Shown here: positions 7,188-15,949 of the stretch, piece by piece | How the letters are laid out: each line of letters opens with the position of its first letter | How positions within the stretch are numbered: the stretch's first letter is position 1 | The notes under the pieces: model-generated | The model's input: only the letters and a program-made list of their open reading frames with translations | Told to the model about the DNA's origin: nothing | The model's database searches: none | Made by a program: the position numbers and the translations under genes | From: Ilumatobacter sp. | Lineage (GTDB): Bacteria > Actinomycetota > Acidimicrobiia > Acidimicrobiales > Ilumatobacteraceae | Direction: 5' to 3' | Length of the DNA stretch: 64,000 nucleotides | NCBI GenBank assembly: GCA_018666235.1 | Contig: JABJAB010000095.1 | Span: 1 to 64,000, forward strand

Positions 7188-7834
7188 GAACGATCTGCCC
7201 CAGCGAGATCAGGTCGCGCACCGTACAAACCACGTTGCACGATGACGTCCAACACGGGCTCGGTCACCAGGTAATCGAGCGGGCGGCCATCGACAAACCG
7301 GGCGCGTAGGTCGGTACTCGACACTTCCAAGCGCGGAACTTCCACCCGAATCCAGTCGACGCCGTCAGGGAGATCGACAGGATCGCCAGGCCGATCGACA
7401 ACCACCAACCGGGACTGCTGAACCACCTCGTCGTAGCGGGTCCACGTGTGGAGCCCAGCCGCAGCGTCATCGCCGACGATCGTGAACAGTTCTGCGCCGG
7501 GATATTCCTGGGCGAGTGTCTGCAACGTGTCGGCGGTGAAGCTATGACCACCGTGGTCGATCTCCGTGCGTCCGGTGACCAGCTGAGCAACATCGTCCAC
7601 TGCCGCGGCGACCATTGCCAGGCGATCCGCTGCTGGCGTGATCTGCCTGCTGCCTTCCTTCTGCCACGGCACGTTGTTCACCATCAAGATGACGACATCG
7701 AGATCAAGAGCATGACGTACGTTCACCGCAGTGACCAAGTGACCCACATGTGGCGGATCGAACGTCCCCCCGAAGAGGCCGATGCGCTGGGCGGCGGGGC
7801 GCTGCGTTCCAGGTGGATGCGCGGACGAAGACAC
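7184..7834 (-). CDS. nadD: Nicotinate-nucleotide adenylyltransferase
   Basis: Catalyses nicotinate mononucleotide + ATP to deamido-NAD in NAD synthesis. The 216-aa protein has the nucleotidyltransferase signature GGTFDPPHVGH near residue 18, the substrate segment NNVPWQKEGSRQITPAADR near residue 53, and the C-terminal SSTDLRAR box that substitutes for the ISSTxIR motif. A frame is open to 7870, but the GTG at 7834 puts the signature at the usual distance and has TACGAT 8 nt upstream, so I prefer it. It starts the nadD-LCP-like-rsfS operon, divergent from the sigma factor gene. The 7835-8156 gap contains a TTGACA at 7931-7936 without a well-spaced -10. Confidence 0.92.
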   Translation of the reverse strand: MSSSAHPPGTQRPAAQRIGLFGGTFDPPHVGHLVTAVNVRHALDLDVVILMVNNVPWQKEGSRQITPAADRLAMVAAAVDDVAQLVTGRTEIDHGGHSFTADTLQTLAQEYPGAELFTIVGDDAAAGLHTWTRYDEVVQQSRLVVVDRPGDPVDLPDGVDWIRVEVPRLEVSSTDLRARFVDGRPLDYLVTEPVLDVIVQRGLYGARPDLAGADRS

Positions 7835-8156
7835 GAACCCTGATCGTAGGAGCCGACGAGGCAGGACCACACCATGGGCCCCATACAGACTGTGAGCACA
7901 GCATCAGAACCCTCCGATTTGACCAGGGGGTTGACACGTCTGTTACTGTCAGTTGTCCCCCCATATACCCCCCGTTTCCAAGTTTGAGTCAGGTTTCCGC
8001 CGGAAACCCCTCTGTCATGGCGATCGTCGCCCCGGTCACAACATCGTCGAACACTGCTGTTTGCGATGTCGTCCCTGATCTGGCCGGTCGCTGTGATGTG
8101 CCTCCGGGCACAACTCAAACCGGAATTCCGCACAAAATCGAATGGTTGTAAGAAAC

Positions 8157-8984
8157 ATGAATGATTCCATTGGCCTCTACCTCAACGACATCGGCAAGGT
8201 GGCGTTGCTCACCGCCGAGGACGAGCGCGAGCTCTCCCGCGTCATCGAGACCGGCCGCGAAGCCGCTGAGCAGCTCGAAGCTGGCAAGAAGGGCGCAGCT
8301 CTGAAGCGCCAGGTGCGCGAAGCAGCCAAGGCCAAGGACCGGTTCATCCGTTCCAACCTGCGCCTCGTCGTCTCGATCGCCCGCCGCTACCCCCTGCCCC
8401 AGGGCATGGACCTCCTTGACCTCATTCAGGAAGGCAACCTTGGCCTCGAGCACGCCGTCGACAAGTTCGACTGGCGTCGTGGCTTCAAGTTCTCCACCTA
8501 CGCCACGTTCTGGATCCGCCAGGCCATCGGTCGCGCCCTCGACCAGAAGGCCAGCCTCATCCGCATCCCAGGCGACCGTTCGGCCAGCCTTCGTGCCGCC
8601 CTGCGTCAGGCATCGGGCGACGGCGAGACCCTCGACCAGACCAACGCCGAGCTGCACCGTCTGACCACTCCGGTCAGCCTCGACAAGACCGTCGGCGACG
8701 ATGGCGACGCCACGCTGGGCGACCTGATGGCCAACGGCGACGGAACGCCCGAAGATCATGTGATGACTCTCGTCGACAGCGAACTGCTCGACGAACTGCT
8801 GCACACGCTTGATGCTCGCGCCCGCTTCGCTGTCGAAGCCCGCTTCGGCCTCGTCGACGGCGAACGCAAGAGCTTCCGTGAAGTCGGCGAACAGCTCGGT
8901 GTCACCGCCGAAGCAGCCCGCCGTTTGGTCAGCCGGGCCGTTGCCGGCCTGCGCGACGATGCCGAGCGCATCCTCGCTGTCTGA
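8157..8984 (+). CDS. RNA polymerase sigma factor, sigma-70 group 2 type
   Basis: The 275-aa protein has region 1.2 (IGLYLNDIGKVALLTAEDE), region 2 with DLIQEGNLGLEHAVDKFDWR and FSTYATFWIRQAI, region 3 around IRIPGDRSASLRAAL, and a region 4 helix-turn-helix (SFREVGEQLGVTAEAARRLVSRAV). The long region 1.1 and non-conserved insert of primary sigma factors are absent, so it is an alternative group 2 factor of the SigB/HrdB-relative kind. It probably serves stationary-phase or stress genes. An in-frame ATG at 8142 is the alternative start. It is a single gene, with no anti-sigma partner beside it. Confidence 0.88.
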   Translation: MNDSIGLYLNDIGKVALLTAEDERELSRVIETGREAAEQLEAGKKGAALKRQVREAAKAKDRFIRSNLRLVVSIARRYPLPQGMDLLDLIQEGNLGLEHAVDKFDWRRGFKFSTYATFWIRQAIGRALDQKASLIRIPGDRSASLRAALRQASGDGETLDQTNAELHRLTTPVSLDKTVGDDGDATLGDLMANGDGTPEDHVMTLVDSELLDELLHTLDARARFAVEARFGLVDGERKSFREVGEQLGVTAEAARRLVSRAVAGLRDDAERILAV

Positions 8985-9151
8985 CCATCGCGACGTGCAC
9001 ATCGCAACCTGAACATCGCAAATCTGAATAGTTGAGTCGAAGTGGCTGGAGAAATCCGGCCGCTTCGCTCGTTTTCGCATGCAGGACTGCGGTTCAGACG
9101 ACACCGACAAACCACCCGTGTCTGCGGTGAGGACGTCGGTAGCCTGCACAG

Positions 9152-10507
9152 ATGGAATCTCGGGGAACGTGGACACCGTCGTCGTGGCAAGAACGCGCCG
9201 TCAAGCAGCAGCCGACGTGGCCCGACCCAGCGGCACTCGAATCATCACTGAAGCAGATCGCGACGCTCCCGCCACTCGTGTTTGCCGGCGAAGCACGCTC
9301 GCTGCAAACCGAACTCGGCCGCGTTGCGTCCGGCAACGCATTCTTGCTCCAAGCCGGCGACTGCGCCGAGAGCTTCGAGGACTTCTCGGCCGACAACATT
9401 CGGGAGAAACTGCGCGTCATCCTCCAGATGGCCATCATCCTCACCTACTCAGTCGGTGTGCCCATCGTGAAGGTCGGCCGCATGGCTGGACAGTTCGCCA
9501 AACCGCGATCGTCCGACTTCGAGACGGTCGGCGGCATCGACATCCCATCGTTCCGCGGCCACATCGTCAACGACGCCACCGCTTCCGAGGCCGCCCGCAT
9601 CCCCAATCCTGAACGGCTCGTGCAGGCCTACCACCAGTCGGCATCCACGCTGAACCTGCTGCGCGCCTTCACCAAAGGGGGATTCGCCGACCTCAGCCAC
9701 GTGCACTCCTGGACTCAGGAATTCGTCGCATCGAGCCCTGAGGGACAGCGTTACGAGAAGCTGGCTGCCGAGATCGACCGCGCTTTGTCGTTCATGCGGG
9801 CCTGTGGCATCGAGACCGAGGCCAACTCGAACCTCAGCGAGGTCGACGTGTACACCTCCCATGAGGCGCTCATCGTCGGCTACGAAGAGGCGCTGACGCG
9901 ACGTGATTCGATCACGGGTGACTGGTACGACTGCTCGGCTCACATGCTGTGGATCGGCGAGCGGACACGCGAACTCGACGGCGCGCACGTCGAATTCCTC
10001 CGCGGTGTCGGCAACCCCATTGGTTGCAAGGTCGGCCCCACGATGACCGCCGAGGAACTTCTCGAACTCTGCGCCATTCTCAACCCATCGCGCATCCCTG
10101 GGCGACTCACACTGATTACTCGCATGGGTGCCGACAAGATCGAAGAAGGCCTGCGCCCATTGCTTCGCGCCGTGGCCGACGCCGGCCACCCCGTCGTGTG
10201 GGCATGCGACCCGATGCACGGCAACACCTTCACCGCACCCAGCGGTCGTAAGACTCGTCACTTCGACGACATCGTTCGTGAAATCAGCGGCTTCGTCAGG
10301 GCGCATCGCGCAGAGGGCACGTGGCCTGGCGGCATCCACGTCGAACTCACTGGCGAGAACGTCACCGAGTGTTTGGGTGGCGGCGACGAGTTGCTCGATT
10401 CCGACCTCGACAGCCGGTACGAGACCGTGTGTGATCCACGACTCAACGCCCGACAGGGCGTCGACCTGGCGTTCCGAGTCGCCGAGCTGATCCAAGACTT
10501 CACCTGA
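9152..10507 (+). CDS. aroF: Class II 3-deoxy-D-arabino-heptulosonate 7-phosphate synthase
   Basis: First enzyme of the shikimate pathway: phosphoenolpyruvate + erythrose 4-phosphate to DAHP. The 451-aa sequence is class II (plant/mycobacterial) type throughout, with LLQAGDCAESF near residue 67 (metal-binding cysteine), VGRMAGQFAKPRS near 110, CKVGPTMTAEEL near 291, ADKIEEGLRPLL near 327, and the CDPMHGNT metal site near 350. It begins at an ATG with TAGCCT 6 nt upstream, fitting a leaderless message. Twenty nucleotides separate it from the serine hydrolase, so the two may share a transcript. A long antisense frame here is a codon-bias shadow. Confidence 0.95.
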   Translation: MESRGTWTPSSWQERAVKQQPTWPDPAALESSLKQIATLPPLVFAGEARSLQTELGRVASGNAFLLQAGDCAESFEDFSADNIREKLRVILQMAIILTYSVGVPIVKVGRMAGQFAKPRSSDFETVGGIDIPSFRGHIVNDATASEAARIPNPERLVQAYHQSASTLNLLRAFTKGGFADLSHVHSWTQEFVASSPEGQRYEKLAAEIDRALSFMRACGIETEANSNLSEVDVYTSHEALIVGYEEALTRRDSITGDWYDCSAHMLWIGERTRELDGAHVEFLRGVGNPIGCKVGPTMTAEELLELCAILNPSRIPGRLTLITRMGADKIEEGLRPLLRAVADAGHPVVWACDPMHGNTFTAPSGRKTRHFDDIVREISGFVRAHRAEGTWPGGIHVELTGENVTECLGGGDELLDSDLDSRYETVCDPRLNARQGVDLAFRVAELIQDFT

Positions 10508-10526
10508 GTCGACAGCGGCCCGCTCG

Positions 10527-11381
10527 ATGACCGCTCTCGACCTCTGTGCCGACTGGCCGGTCGACAACGTCTCAGCTGCGGTCATCCAACACGGCTCCGG
10601 CCAGTCAGCTATTGCCTCAACGCACGGAGACACAACCCGAGTATTCCGTCTCGCCTCGTTGGCCAAGCCAATGACCTCGTGGGCCGTGCTGATCGCCGCT
10701 GAAGAAGGCATCGTCGATCTCGACGAGGAGTTGCCGGAGTCGTTCGCGGGACAGCGCAATTGCACGCTGCGCCATCTCCTCAGTCACGCTGGCGGCTATC
10801 CATTCAACGGAAGAACACCGATCGCGGTGCCTGAACGCACGCGGACCTACTCCAACGGCGGCATCGAACTCGCAGCGGCCCTCGTCGAGCAAACCAGTGA
10901 GATGACGTTCGCCGACTACCTCCGCCTTGCGGTGTTCGAACCGCTGGGAATGCAGGACAGCGCGTTGCGCGGATCTCCAGCGCATCGCGTCTGGAGCACC
11001 GTTGACGACGTCGCCCGGTTTCTGGCCGAAGTGCGTCATCCCTCTCTGGTAAGCGCTGCCACAGCAGCTGAGGCCGTTCGCGTTCAGTACCCGACGTTGG
11101 CAGGTATGGTTCCGGGCGTGGGTCGCTATGCGCAGTGCCCCTGGGGCTTGGGGTTCGAGATTCGCGGTGACAAGTCGCCGCATTGGACTGGTGCGCGCAA
11201 TGCGCCGGGGACCTACGGCCACTTCGGCGGGGCGGGCACGCTGATGTGGACCGATCCCGAGGCCGACGTGTCACTCGTTGCCCTCACCGATCGACCATTC
11301 GATGAATGGGACACCGCAGCGCTGCACTATTGGCCCCAACTCGCTGACTTCGTCCTCGAGGAGTTTCAGGGGCAACCATGA
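10527..11381 (+). CDS. Serine hydrolase, class C beta-lactamase/penicillin-binding fold
   Basis: The 284-aa protein has the S-x-x-K nucleophile motif (LASLAKPM, near residue 47), the Y-x-N motif (TYSNGG, near residue 111) and an H-x-G type third motif (YGHFGGAG, near residue 233). These are the three active-site elements of the beta-lactamase_2/PBP4* esterase family. There is no signal peptide, so the enzyme should be cytoplasmic, more like an esterase or D-aminopeptidase than a drug-resistance enzyme. Its stop overlaps the next start as ATGA, showing translational coupling with the 147-aa unknown protein. Confidence 0.85.
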   Translation: MTALDLCADWPVDNVSAAVIQHGSGQSAIASTHGDTTRVFRLASLAKPMTSWAVLIAAEEGIVDLDEELPESFAGQRNCTLRHLLSHAGGYPFNGRTPIAVPERTRTYSNGGIELAAALVEQTSEMTFADYLRLAVFEPLGMQDSALRGSPAHRVWSTVDDVARFLAEVRHPSLVSAATAAEAVRVQYPTLAGMVPGVGRYAQCPWGLGFEIRGDKSPHWTGARNAPGTYGHFGGAGTLMWTDPEADVSLVALTDRPFDEWDTAALHYWPQLADFVLEEFQGQP

Positions 11382-11821
11382 CCTTGTTTCACCACGGAGA
11401 TCGAGTTCGGTACGCCACGACGGGCGACGACGGATTCCCTGTGGTGCGTTACGGCTTCGTCGGAGGTGTCACTGGCGAAGCCGGCCCGGTAGTCGTCATG
11501 CTCGATGGCGAACTCGGCGGCGATGTAGTCGACGCTGACACACTGGAACCCGTCCACATCCGCAACGTCACGCTCACCCTCGAGGGCACCGACTTGCTCG
11601 ACGACCCGACGCTGCGTCAGGCACTTGTCAACATGTGGGCTGCCGAGGCCGAATCAGCAGGGTTGCAGATCGCAGCGATGCAACACATCGGCACCGGCGT
11701 ACGCGATGCAAGCGAAGGGTGGACCATCGCCGAGTTGAGCAGCGCCGGCGAGCGCTACACGCTGCGAGCAGCACGATGCCCGAACACCAACGACGCTGTC
11801 TTGGTGCACGCGCAGCAGTAA
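11378..11821 (+). CDS. Hypothetical protein, translationally coupled to serine hydrolase
   Basis: Protein of 147 aa starting in the ATGA overlap with the previous gene. The N-terminal half is beta-rich and looks like a small barrel (FHHGDRVRYATTGDDGFPVV, then VVVMLDGELGGDVVDA). The C-terminal half alternates helices and strands. No family is recognised. Codon usage and the coupling argue that it is a real gene. Confidence 0.65.
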   Translation: MTLFHHGDRVRYATTGDDGFPVVRYGFVGGVTGEAGPVVVMLDGELGGDVVDADTLEPVHIRNVTLTLEGTDLLDDPTLRQALVNMWAAEAESAGLQIAAMQHIGTGVRDASEGWTIAELSSAGERYTLRAARCPNTNDAVLVHAQQ

Positions 11822-11839
11822 CTCGACCGTTTGCGGATG

Positions 11840-12349
11840 TCAGTCGTGCACGACGATGTTGCCACCGCTGCCGGGAACAGATGCAAGGGCAGCACCAGCC
11901 CGGTGTGCAGTCTCCCTGACCGGTTCGGAGTCGCCTCCTACGGCAACACCGACCGAAACGGTCACATTTGTTCCTGCAAGGAGCGGAGTCGACTCGATGT
12001 TCGATCGAATGCGCTCGGCTACAGCTTTTGCGTCCACAGAAGTGGTGGCGGGCAGCAGCACACAGAAGCTCGAGTGCCAGTGGCGGTAGACGACGTCGGT
12101 CGTACGCACGGTCGCCATCACGACCCACGCCACTCGCTCGAGCACCTCATCGGCCGACACCTCATCGCGGCGCTTGCCGAAGCGATGAAAGCCATCGATC
12201 TCGATCTGCAACGTGGCGGTCGGCAACCCGGACGAATCCACGCCCGCGGCCAGATCGATGTCGAGTTGACGCCGGTTGAATGCACCCGTCACGCGATCGA
12301 CCATGGAGTTCTCGTCAGATTTCTTGGTGCGTCGGAAACTGATGGCCAT
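11840..12349 (-). CDS. Degenerate GGDEF-domain protein
   Basis: The 169-aa protein is essentially one GGDEF (diguanylate cyclase) fold: DRVTGAFNRRQLDIDL at the start (usual DxLTGLxNRR), then the hairpin that normally carries R-Y-G-G-D-E-F reads RHWHSSFCVLLPAT, then AKAVAERIRSNIES and VTVSVGVAVGG. The signature residues are replaced (GGDEF to WHSSF), so it should not make c-di-GMP; a regulatory or nucleotide-sensing role is possible. The frame is open further upstream but would overlap the PIG-L gene, so I use the ATG at 12349. Confidence 0.75.
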   Translation of the reverse strand: MAISFRRTKKSDENSMVDRVTGAFNRRQLDIDLAAGVDSSGLPTATLQIEIDGFHRFGKRRDEVSADEVLERVAWVVMATVRTTDVVYRHWHSSFCVLLPATTSVDAKAVAERIRSNIESTPLLAGTNVTVSVGVAVGGDSEPVRETAHRAGAALASVPGSGGNIVVHD

Positions 12350-12410
12350 ACAAACCCATCGACAGAATTCCCGCCACGTTGAGCGACATTCTCTGATTCG
12401 TTTGACCGAC

Positions 12411-13136
12411 TCAACGTGTGTCGACGACGCGGAACACTTCAGCGCTGGTGTTCTCGGGGCGGCCACGCTCCGCAGCGATGCTCTTCCACCATGCGCGCAC
12501 TCGCTCCTCCATTGCGTCAGGGTCGCGATGTTGGCTTTCGTGGCAGCGCAGCGCCCGAATTTTCCGATCGAGCTGAGACGTGATGTCGATGAAATCGTGA
12601 GCGTCAGCACCGAGCATCACCCACACTTCGTCGACGGCCCAGTCATCAAGCTCTGCGCACGGCTGACCGGCAAAGGCGAACGGATTGCGAGCATCGGGAT
12701 AGACCGCGCACATCGTCGCCTCACCGGTGGCGATGTGGTCTGGGTGCGAGCCATACGTCGAGTCGAGGTTCCGCACCGGGTTCTGGGTGATGACCACCTG
12801 CGGGCGAACCTCCCGAATCGCTGCGCTGATGTCGTGGCGCAACTGCATATCGGCGACCGCCTCACCGTCCATGTGACCCAGAAATATGAGGCGCGTGACT
12901 CCAACCTCAGCAGCAGCCTTGGTCTGCTCCTCGCGCCGGATCGCTGCCATCTCGGTGCGCGGAATCGAGTGGTCGAACCCCCCCGCTTGTCCGTCAGTGA
13001 CAAGGCAGTAGACGACCTCAATCCCGGCGTCGGTCATGTTGGCGACAGTGCCCGCAGCGCCAAAGTCGACATCGTCAGGATGTGCGGTGACGACCAGAAC
13101 ACGTTCGATCTCGGAGAAGTCCATCATTGGACCCAT
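12411..13136 (-). CDS. PIG-L/LmbE-family N-acetylglycosaminyl deacetylase
   Basis: Zinc deacetylase of the MshB/GlcNAc-PI de-N-acetylase family, 241 aa. The metal and catalytic motif AHPDDVDFG is near residue 19 (A-H-P-D-D), and the third zinc histidine is in YGSHPDHIATG near residue 140. Actinobacterial members cleave N-acetyl groups in mycothiol synthesis or on glycosides; this one's substrate is not clear from sequence. Starts at 13136, 13127 and 13124 are all possible; GGGATGG before 13136 favours that one. It is divergent from the P450 gene, with 58 bp between starts. Confidence 0.88.
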   Translation of the reverse strand: MGPMMDFSEIERVLVVTAHPDDVDFGAAGTVANMTDAGIEVVYCLVTDGQAGGFDHSIPRTEMAAIRREEQTKAAAEVGVTRLIFLGHMDGEAVADMQLRHDISAAIREVRPQVVITQNPVRNLDSTYGSHPDHIATGEATMCAVYPDARNPFAFAGQPCAELDDWAVDEVWVMLGADAHDFIDITSQLDRKIRALRCHESQHRDPDAMEERVRAWWKSIAAERGRPENTSAEVFRVVDTR

Positions 13137-13194
13137 TGAACCATCCCGATGTACGACATGACCCCGACAGCTCGACATCTCTACAGTGCTGAAC

Positions 13195-14457
13195 ATGACG
13201 TTGCATGCCGCCGACATCTCGCTCGACCAGATTGATCTCTCTGATATGGAATTCTGGGCAGGCTCCCGAGACGTCCGCGAGGCAACATTCCAGGCACTCC
13301 GCGACACGCCAGACCTGCAGCACTTCGAAGAACGCGTGATCGACGACAGCCCGTTCCCACCCGGCGCCGGTTACTACGCACTCACCCGCCACGAGGATAT
13401 TTGGGCAGTCAGCCGGAACGCCACGGCCTTCTGCTCGGGCCAGGGTTCGAACATTGGCGACCTTCCACCCGACATGAATGAGTTCTTCGGGTCGATGATC
13501 AACATGGACGACCCGAAGCATTTCCGATTGCGCTCGATCGTGTCGAAGGGGTTCGCTCCAAAGGAAGTGGCCCGAGTCGACGGTCTTGTCGTCGACAAGG
13601 CCAAGGTCATCGTTGACCGCATTCAAGAACAGTTCCCTGACAAGCAGTGCGACTTCGTCGAGCACATCGCGGCGGCGCTTCCCCTTGAGATCATCTGCGA
13701 CATGATGGGCATTCCGTCCGAGGACTACTCGAAGATCTTCGGCTGGACCAACACCATTCTCGGCGTCGGTGACCCCGACTTCGTCACCTCGTACGACGAC
13801 CTGATGACCCACTCGCTGGAGATGTTTACCTATGCCCAGACACTGGGCGAGGATCGGCGAGCCAACCCCCAAGACGACATCACCTCGGTCATGATGACCG
13901 CCGAAGTCGATGGCGAGCAACTCACCCCGCAGGAGTTCGGGTCGTTCTTTATTCTCCTTGTGGTGGCCGGTAACGAAACCACCCGGAATGCGATCAGTCA
14001 CGGGATGAAGGCCCTCACCGACAATCCGGAACAACGCGAGATTCTGTACGGCGGGTACGACACCCATGCCAAGACTGCCGTCGAGGAGATGGTTCGGTAC
14101 GCCTCACCGGTGATCCACTTCCGGCGCACCGCCACCAAGGACACCGAGATCAACGGTTTCCCCATCAAGGCTGGCGACAAGGTGGTCATGTTCTACAACT
14201 CCGGCAACCGCGACGACCGGGTGTTCGACAACCCTCATCAGTTCGACGTTCGGCGGCCGATGCAGCCGGCCCAGGTCGGCTTTGGCGCTGGAGGCCCTCA
14301 CTTTTGCCTCGGTGCCAACCTGGCACGACGCGAGATGACCGTGATGTTCGACGAGATTCGCCGTCGGCTGCCCACACTGCGGATCGTCGGCGAACCCGCC
14401 TACTTGCAGAGCAACTTCATCAACGGCATCAAGCGGCTTGACTGTGCCTGGGATTGA
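13195..14457 (+). CDS. Cytochrome P450, CYP125/CYP142-like
   Basis: Heme monooxygenase of 420 aa. The I-helix motif VVAGNETTRN is near residue 259, the E-x-x-R motif EEMVRY near 298, and the heme loop FGAGGPHFCLGANLAR has its cysteine ligand near residue 371. The AGNETT variant and the FxxGPHxCLG loop resemble the actinobacterial CYP125/142/124 group that oxidises steroid or branched side chains. The substrate is an inference. I use the ATG at 13195, which has TACAGT 7 nt upstream (leaderless); a GTG nine bases earlier is also open. No ferredoxin gene is adjacent. Confidence 0.92.
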   Translation: MTLHAADISLDQIDLSDMEFWAGSRDVREATFQALRDTPDLQHFEERVIDDSPFPPGAGYYALTRHEDIWAVSRNATAFCSGQGSNIGDLPPDMNEFFGSMINMDDPKHFRLRSIVSKGFAPKEVARVDGLVVDKAKVIVDRIQEQFPDKQCDFVEHIAAALPLEIICDMMGIPSEDYSKIFGWTNTILGVGDPDFVTSYDDLMTHSLEMFTYAQTLGEDRRANPQDDITSVMMTAEVDGEQLTPQEFGSFFILLVVAGNETTRNAISHGMKALTDNPEQREILYGGYDTHAKTAVEEMVRYASPVIHFRRTATKDTEINGFPIKAGDKVVMFYNSGNRDDRVFDNPHQFDVRRPMQPAQVGFGAGGPHFCLGANLARREMTVMFDEIRRRLPTLRIVGEPAYLQSNFINGIKRLDCAWD

Positions 14458-14938
14458 GCCTCGCCTCGAGGGCCGTGCGGCGCTCGTTCAGCAACTGACG
14501 ATCATCGGCTGGCTGTTTCTCGGTGGCGAGTTCGGCTTCATCCTCTTTCAGATGGAACGAGTCCGCACGGTCGACGGCACTCGGTTCGCCACCGCGTGGG
14601 ACCAGCGCGTCGAGGTGCTGAGCTTCATCATGTTGCCACCCAATCTCATCGCGCTGGTTCCAGCCGCCGCCGTCGCCGCGGTGACCGTCTTCCTTGCGGG
14701 ACCGCGACGTTCGCCGTGGCTCGACGTCTTACTGCGGGTGACCGCAGGCATTGCCATCACCCTGATCGGGGTCGGTATCGCGGCCATCGTTGAAGTGGCC
14801 ACGCGCAATGGCGACGTCGATTTCGACTCAATCTTCCTCCGTCTGGGCGGCATGTCGATCGCGGCGGGCATCGCCTGGTTGTGCCGGATTGCCGACCTCG
14901 GCATCGGCGCAGAAAGCAGCGACGCGCACCACGCTTGA
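14444..14938 (+). CDS. Hypothetical membrane protein
   Basis: Protein of 164 aa with about four hydrophobic helices (near residues 17-38, 62-86, 95-117 and 130-146). No family recognised. It begins inside the end of the P450 gene (14-nt overlap from a GTG; a TTG at 14438 is also open), so it is very probably cotranscribed with it. It ends 10 bp before the convergent thymidine kinase gene. Confidence 0.6.
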   Translation: MPGIEPRLEGRAALVQQLTIIGWLFLGGEFGFILFQMERVRTVDGTRFATAWDQRVEVLSFIMLPPNLIALVPAAAVAAVTVFLAGPRRSPWLDVLLRVTAGIAITLIGVGIAAIVEVATRNGDVDFDSIFLRLGGMSIAAGIAWLCRIADLGIGAESSDAHHA

Positions 14939-14948
14939 GTGGGGCCGG

Positions 14949-15551
14949 TCAGTCGCCAAGCCCGCCGGTCCGGAAGTGGTTCCTGCACAGCAGTTCGTAC
15001 CGCACTGAGTCACCGAACAACGGCTGCGCATCAGAGTCGTCAGTGTCGCCCACCACCACGGTGTCACCTTCGTACACGATGACGCCGTTGACGACGCGGG
15101 AGTTGTGCGTTGCCCGTGCCCCGCACCAGCAGCGCGCCTCAACTTGGAGCGGGCTGTGCTCGTCGGCGAGTTCAAGCATCCGCTTCGAGCCTTCGAAGAG
15201 TCGGCCACGAAAGTCCGTGAGGAGTCCAAAGGCGTAGACGTCGACTTCGAGGTCGTCGACCACGCGGGCCAACTGTTCGCACTGGGCCTCGCTGTAAAAC
15301 TGGGCTTCGTCGCAGATCAAGTAGTGGATCGGCCAATTGTCCACAGCGAGCGCGTACAGATCCAGGTCGGGAGCGACGTCGATCGCCGGCGCGGCGACAC
15401 CGAGCCGACTGGTGACTTGATTGCCTTCGCGATCCAATGTGGTGAGCAAGAGTCCGTAGAGCTGCCGATTGGAAAGGTTGTGGTGGATCTGCAGGGCCAC
15501 GGTGCTCTTGCCCGAGCCCATGGTGCCGAAGCTAAACCGCAACGTCGCCAT
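14949..15551 (-). CDS. tdk: Thymidine kinase, type II
   Basis: Salvages thymidine to dTMP with ATP. The 200-aa protein has the P-loop GTMGSGKST at residues 9-17, the catalytic DEAQFYS near residue 80, the lasso-type substrate loop (GLLTDFRGRLFEGS), and a structural zinc site formed by CWCGA near residue 141 and a C-terminal CRNH. This is the small, tetrameric bacterial/human TK1 type. Its ATG overlaps the stop of the small lipoprotein gene (TGATG), an unusual but clear coupling. Confidence 0.92.
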   Translation of the reverse strand: MATLRFSFGTMGSGKSTVALQIHHNLSNRQLYGLLLTTLDREGNQVTSRLGVAAPAIDVAPDLDLYALAVDNWPIHYLICDEAQFYSEAQCEQLARVVDDLEVDVYAFGLLTDFRGRLFEGSKRMLELADEHSPLQVEARCWCGARATHNSRVVNGVIVYEGDTVVVGDTDDSDAQPLFGDSVRYELLCRNHFRTGGLGD

Positions 15552-15721
15552 CAGTCGTCGCCTTCACCATTGTTCGCGCCGCCGCTGTCCGGATCGACGC
15601 GAGCCGGGCCGTTGATCCCCCCGACGGGTGTCGGGTCGTTGCCGTCATCGCTGCTGCTACACGCGGCTATCGAGCCAACCGCCAACACTCCAGCGGCGAG
15701 TCGGATGCATACATGCTTCAT
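15551..15721 (-). CDS. Very small putative lipoprotein
   Basis: Only 56 aa: MKHVCIRLAAGVLAVGSIAAC is the signal with lipobox SIAAC, followed by an acidic, Gly/Pro/Asp-rich low-complexity tail. TAGTGT lies 7 nt before the ATG and the same interval holds GGAGAG. Translation ends in the tdk start codon, so it may also act as the leader cistron of tdk. No function is recognised. Confidence 0.6.
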   Translation of the reverse strand: MKHVCIRLAAGVLAVGSIAACSSSDDGNDPTPVGGINGPARVDPDSGGANNGEGDD

Positions 15722-15949
15722 CTCTCCGACACTACGACGCGCGCCCCGCCACGCCTTGCCACCGATGCCTGAGTCACAGCGACCTCCAGTCCGCTTTGAA
15801 GTCAGCAATCCAGAAACCGACCGGCGGGTACCCCCGATTGGAGGCGCCACCGGCTACCGTCAAACATCATCAGTCCCGGCAACGGTGCTGGGGCGCTGAG
15901 GGCGGACGTTGGGGGCAACGGTTCGCCCACACACCCTTGGGGAAGACAT

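Noticed and set aside
7931..7969. Canonical -35/-10 promoter of the sigma factor gene
   Set aside because: TTGACA is perfect but the nearest TATACC is 27 bp away, so I do not call a promoter.
8115..10765. Long antisense ORFs (353 and 438 codons) opposite the sigma factor and aroF
   Set aside because: They mirror the third-position GC bias of well-identified plus-strand genes and show no family motif.
15334..15348. DnaA box TTGTCCACA inside tdk
   Set aside because: An isolated match inside a conserved coding region; probably chance.
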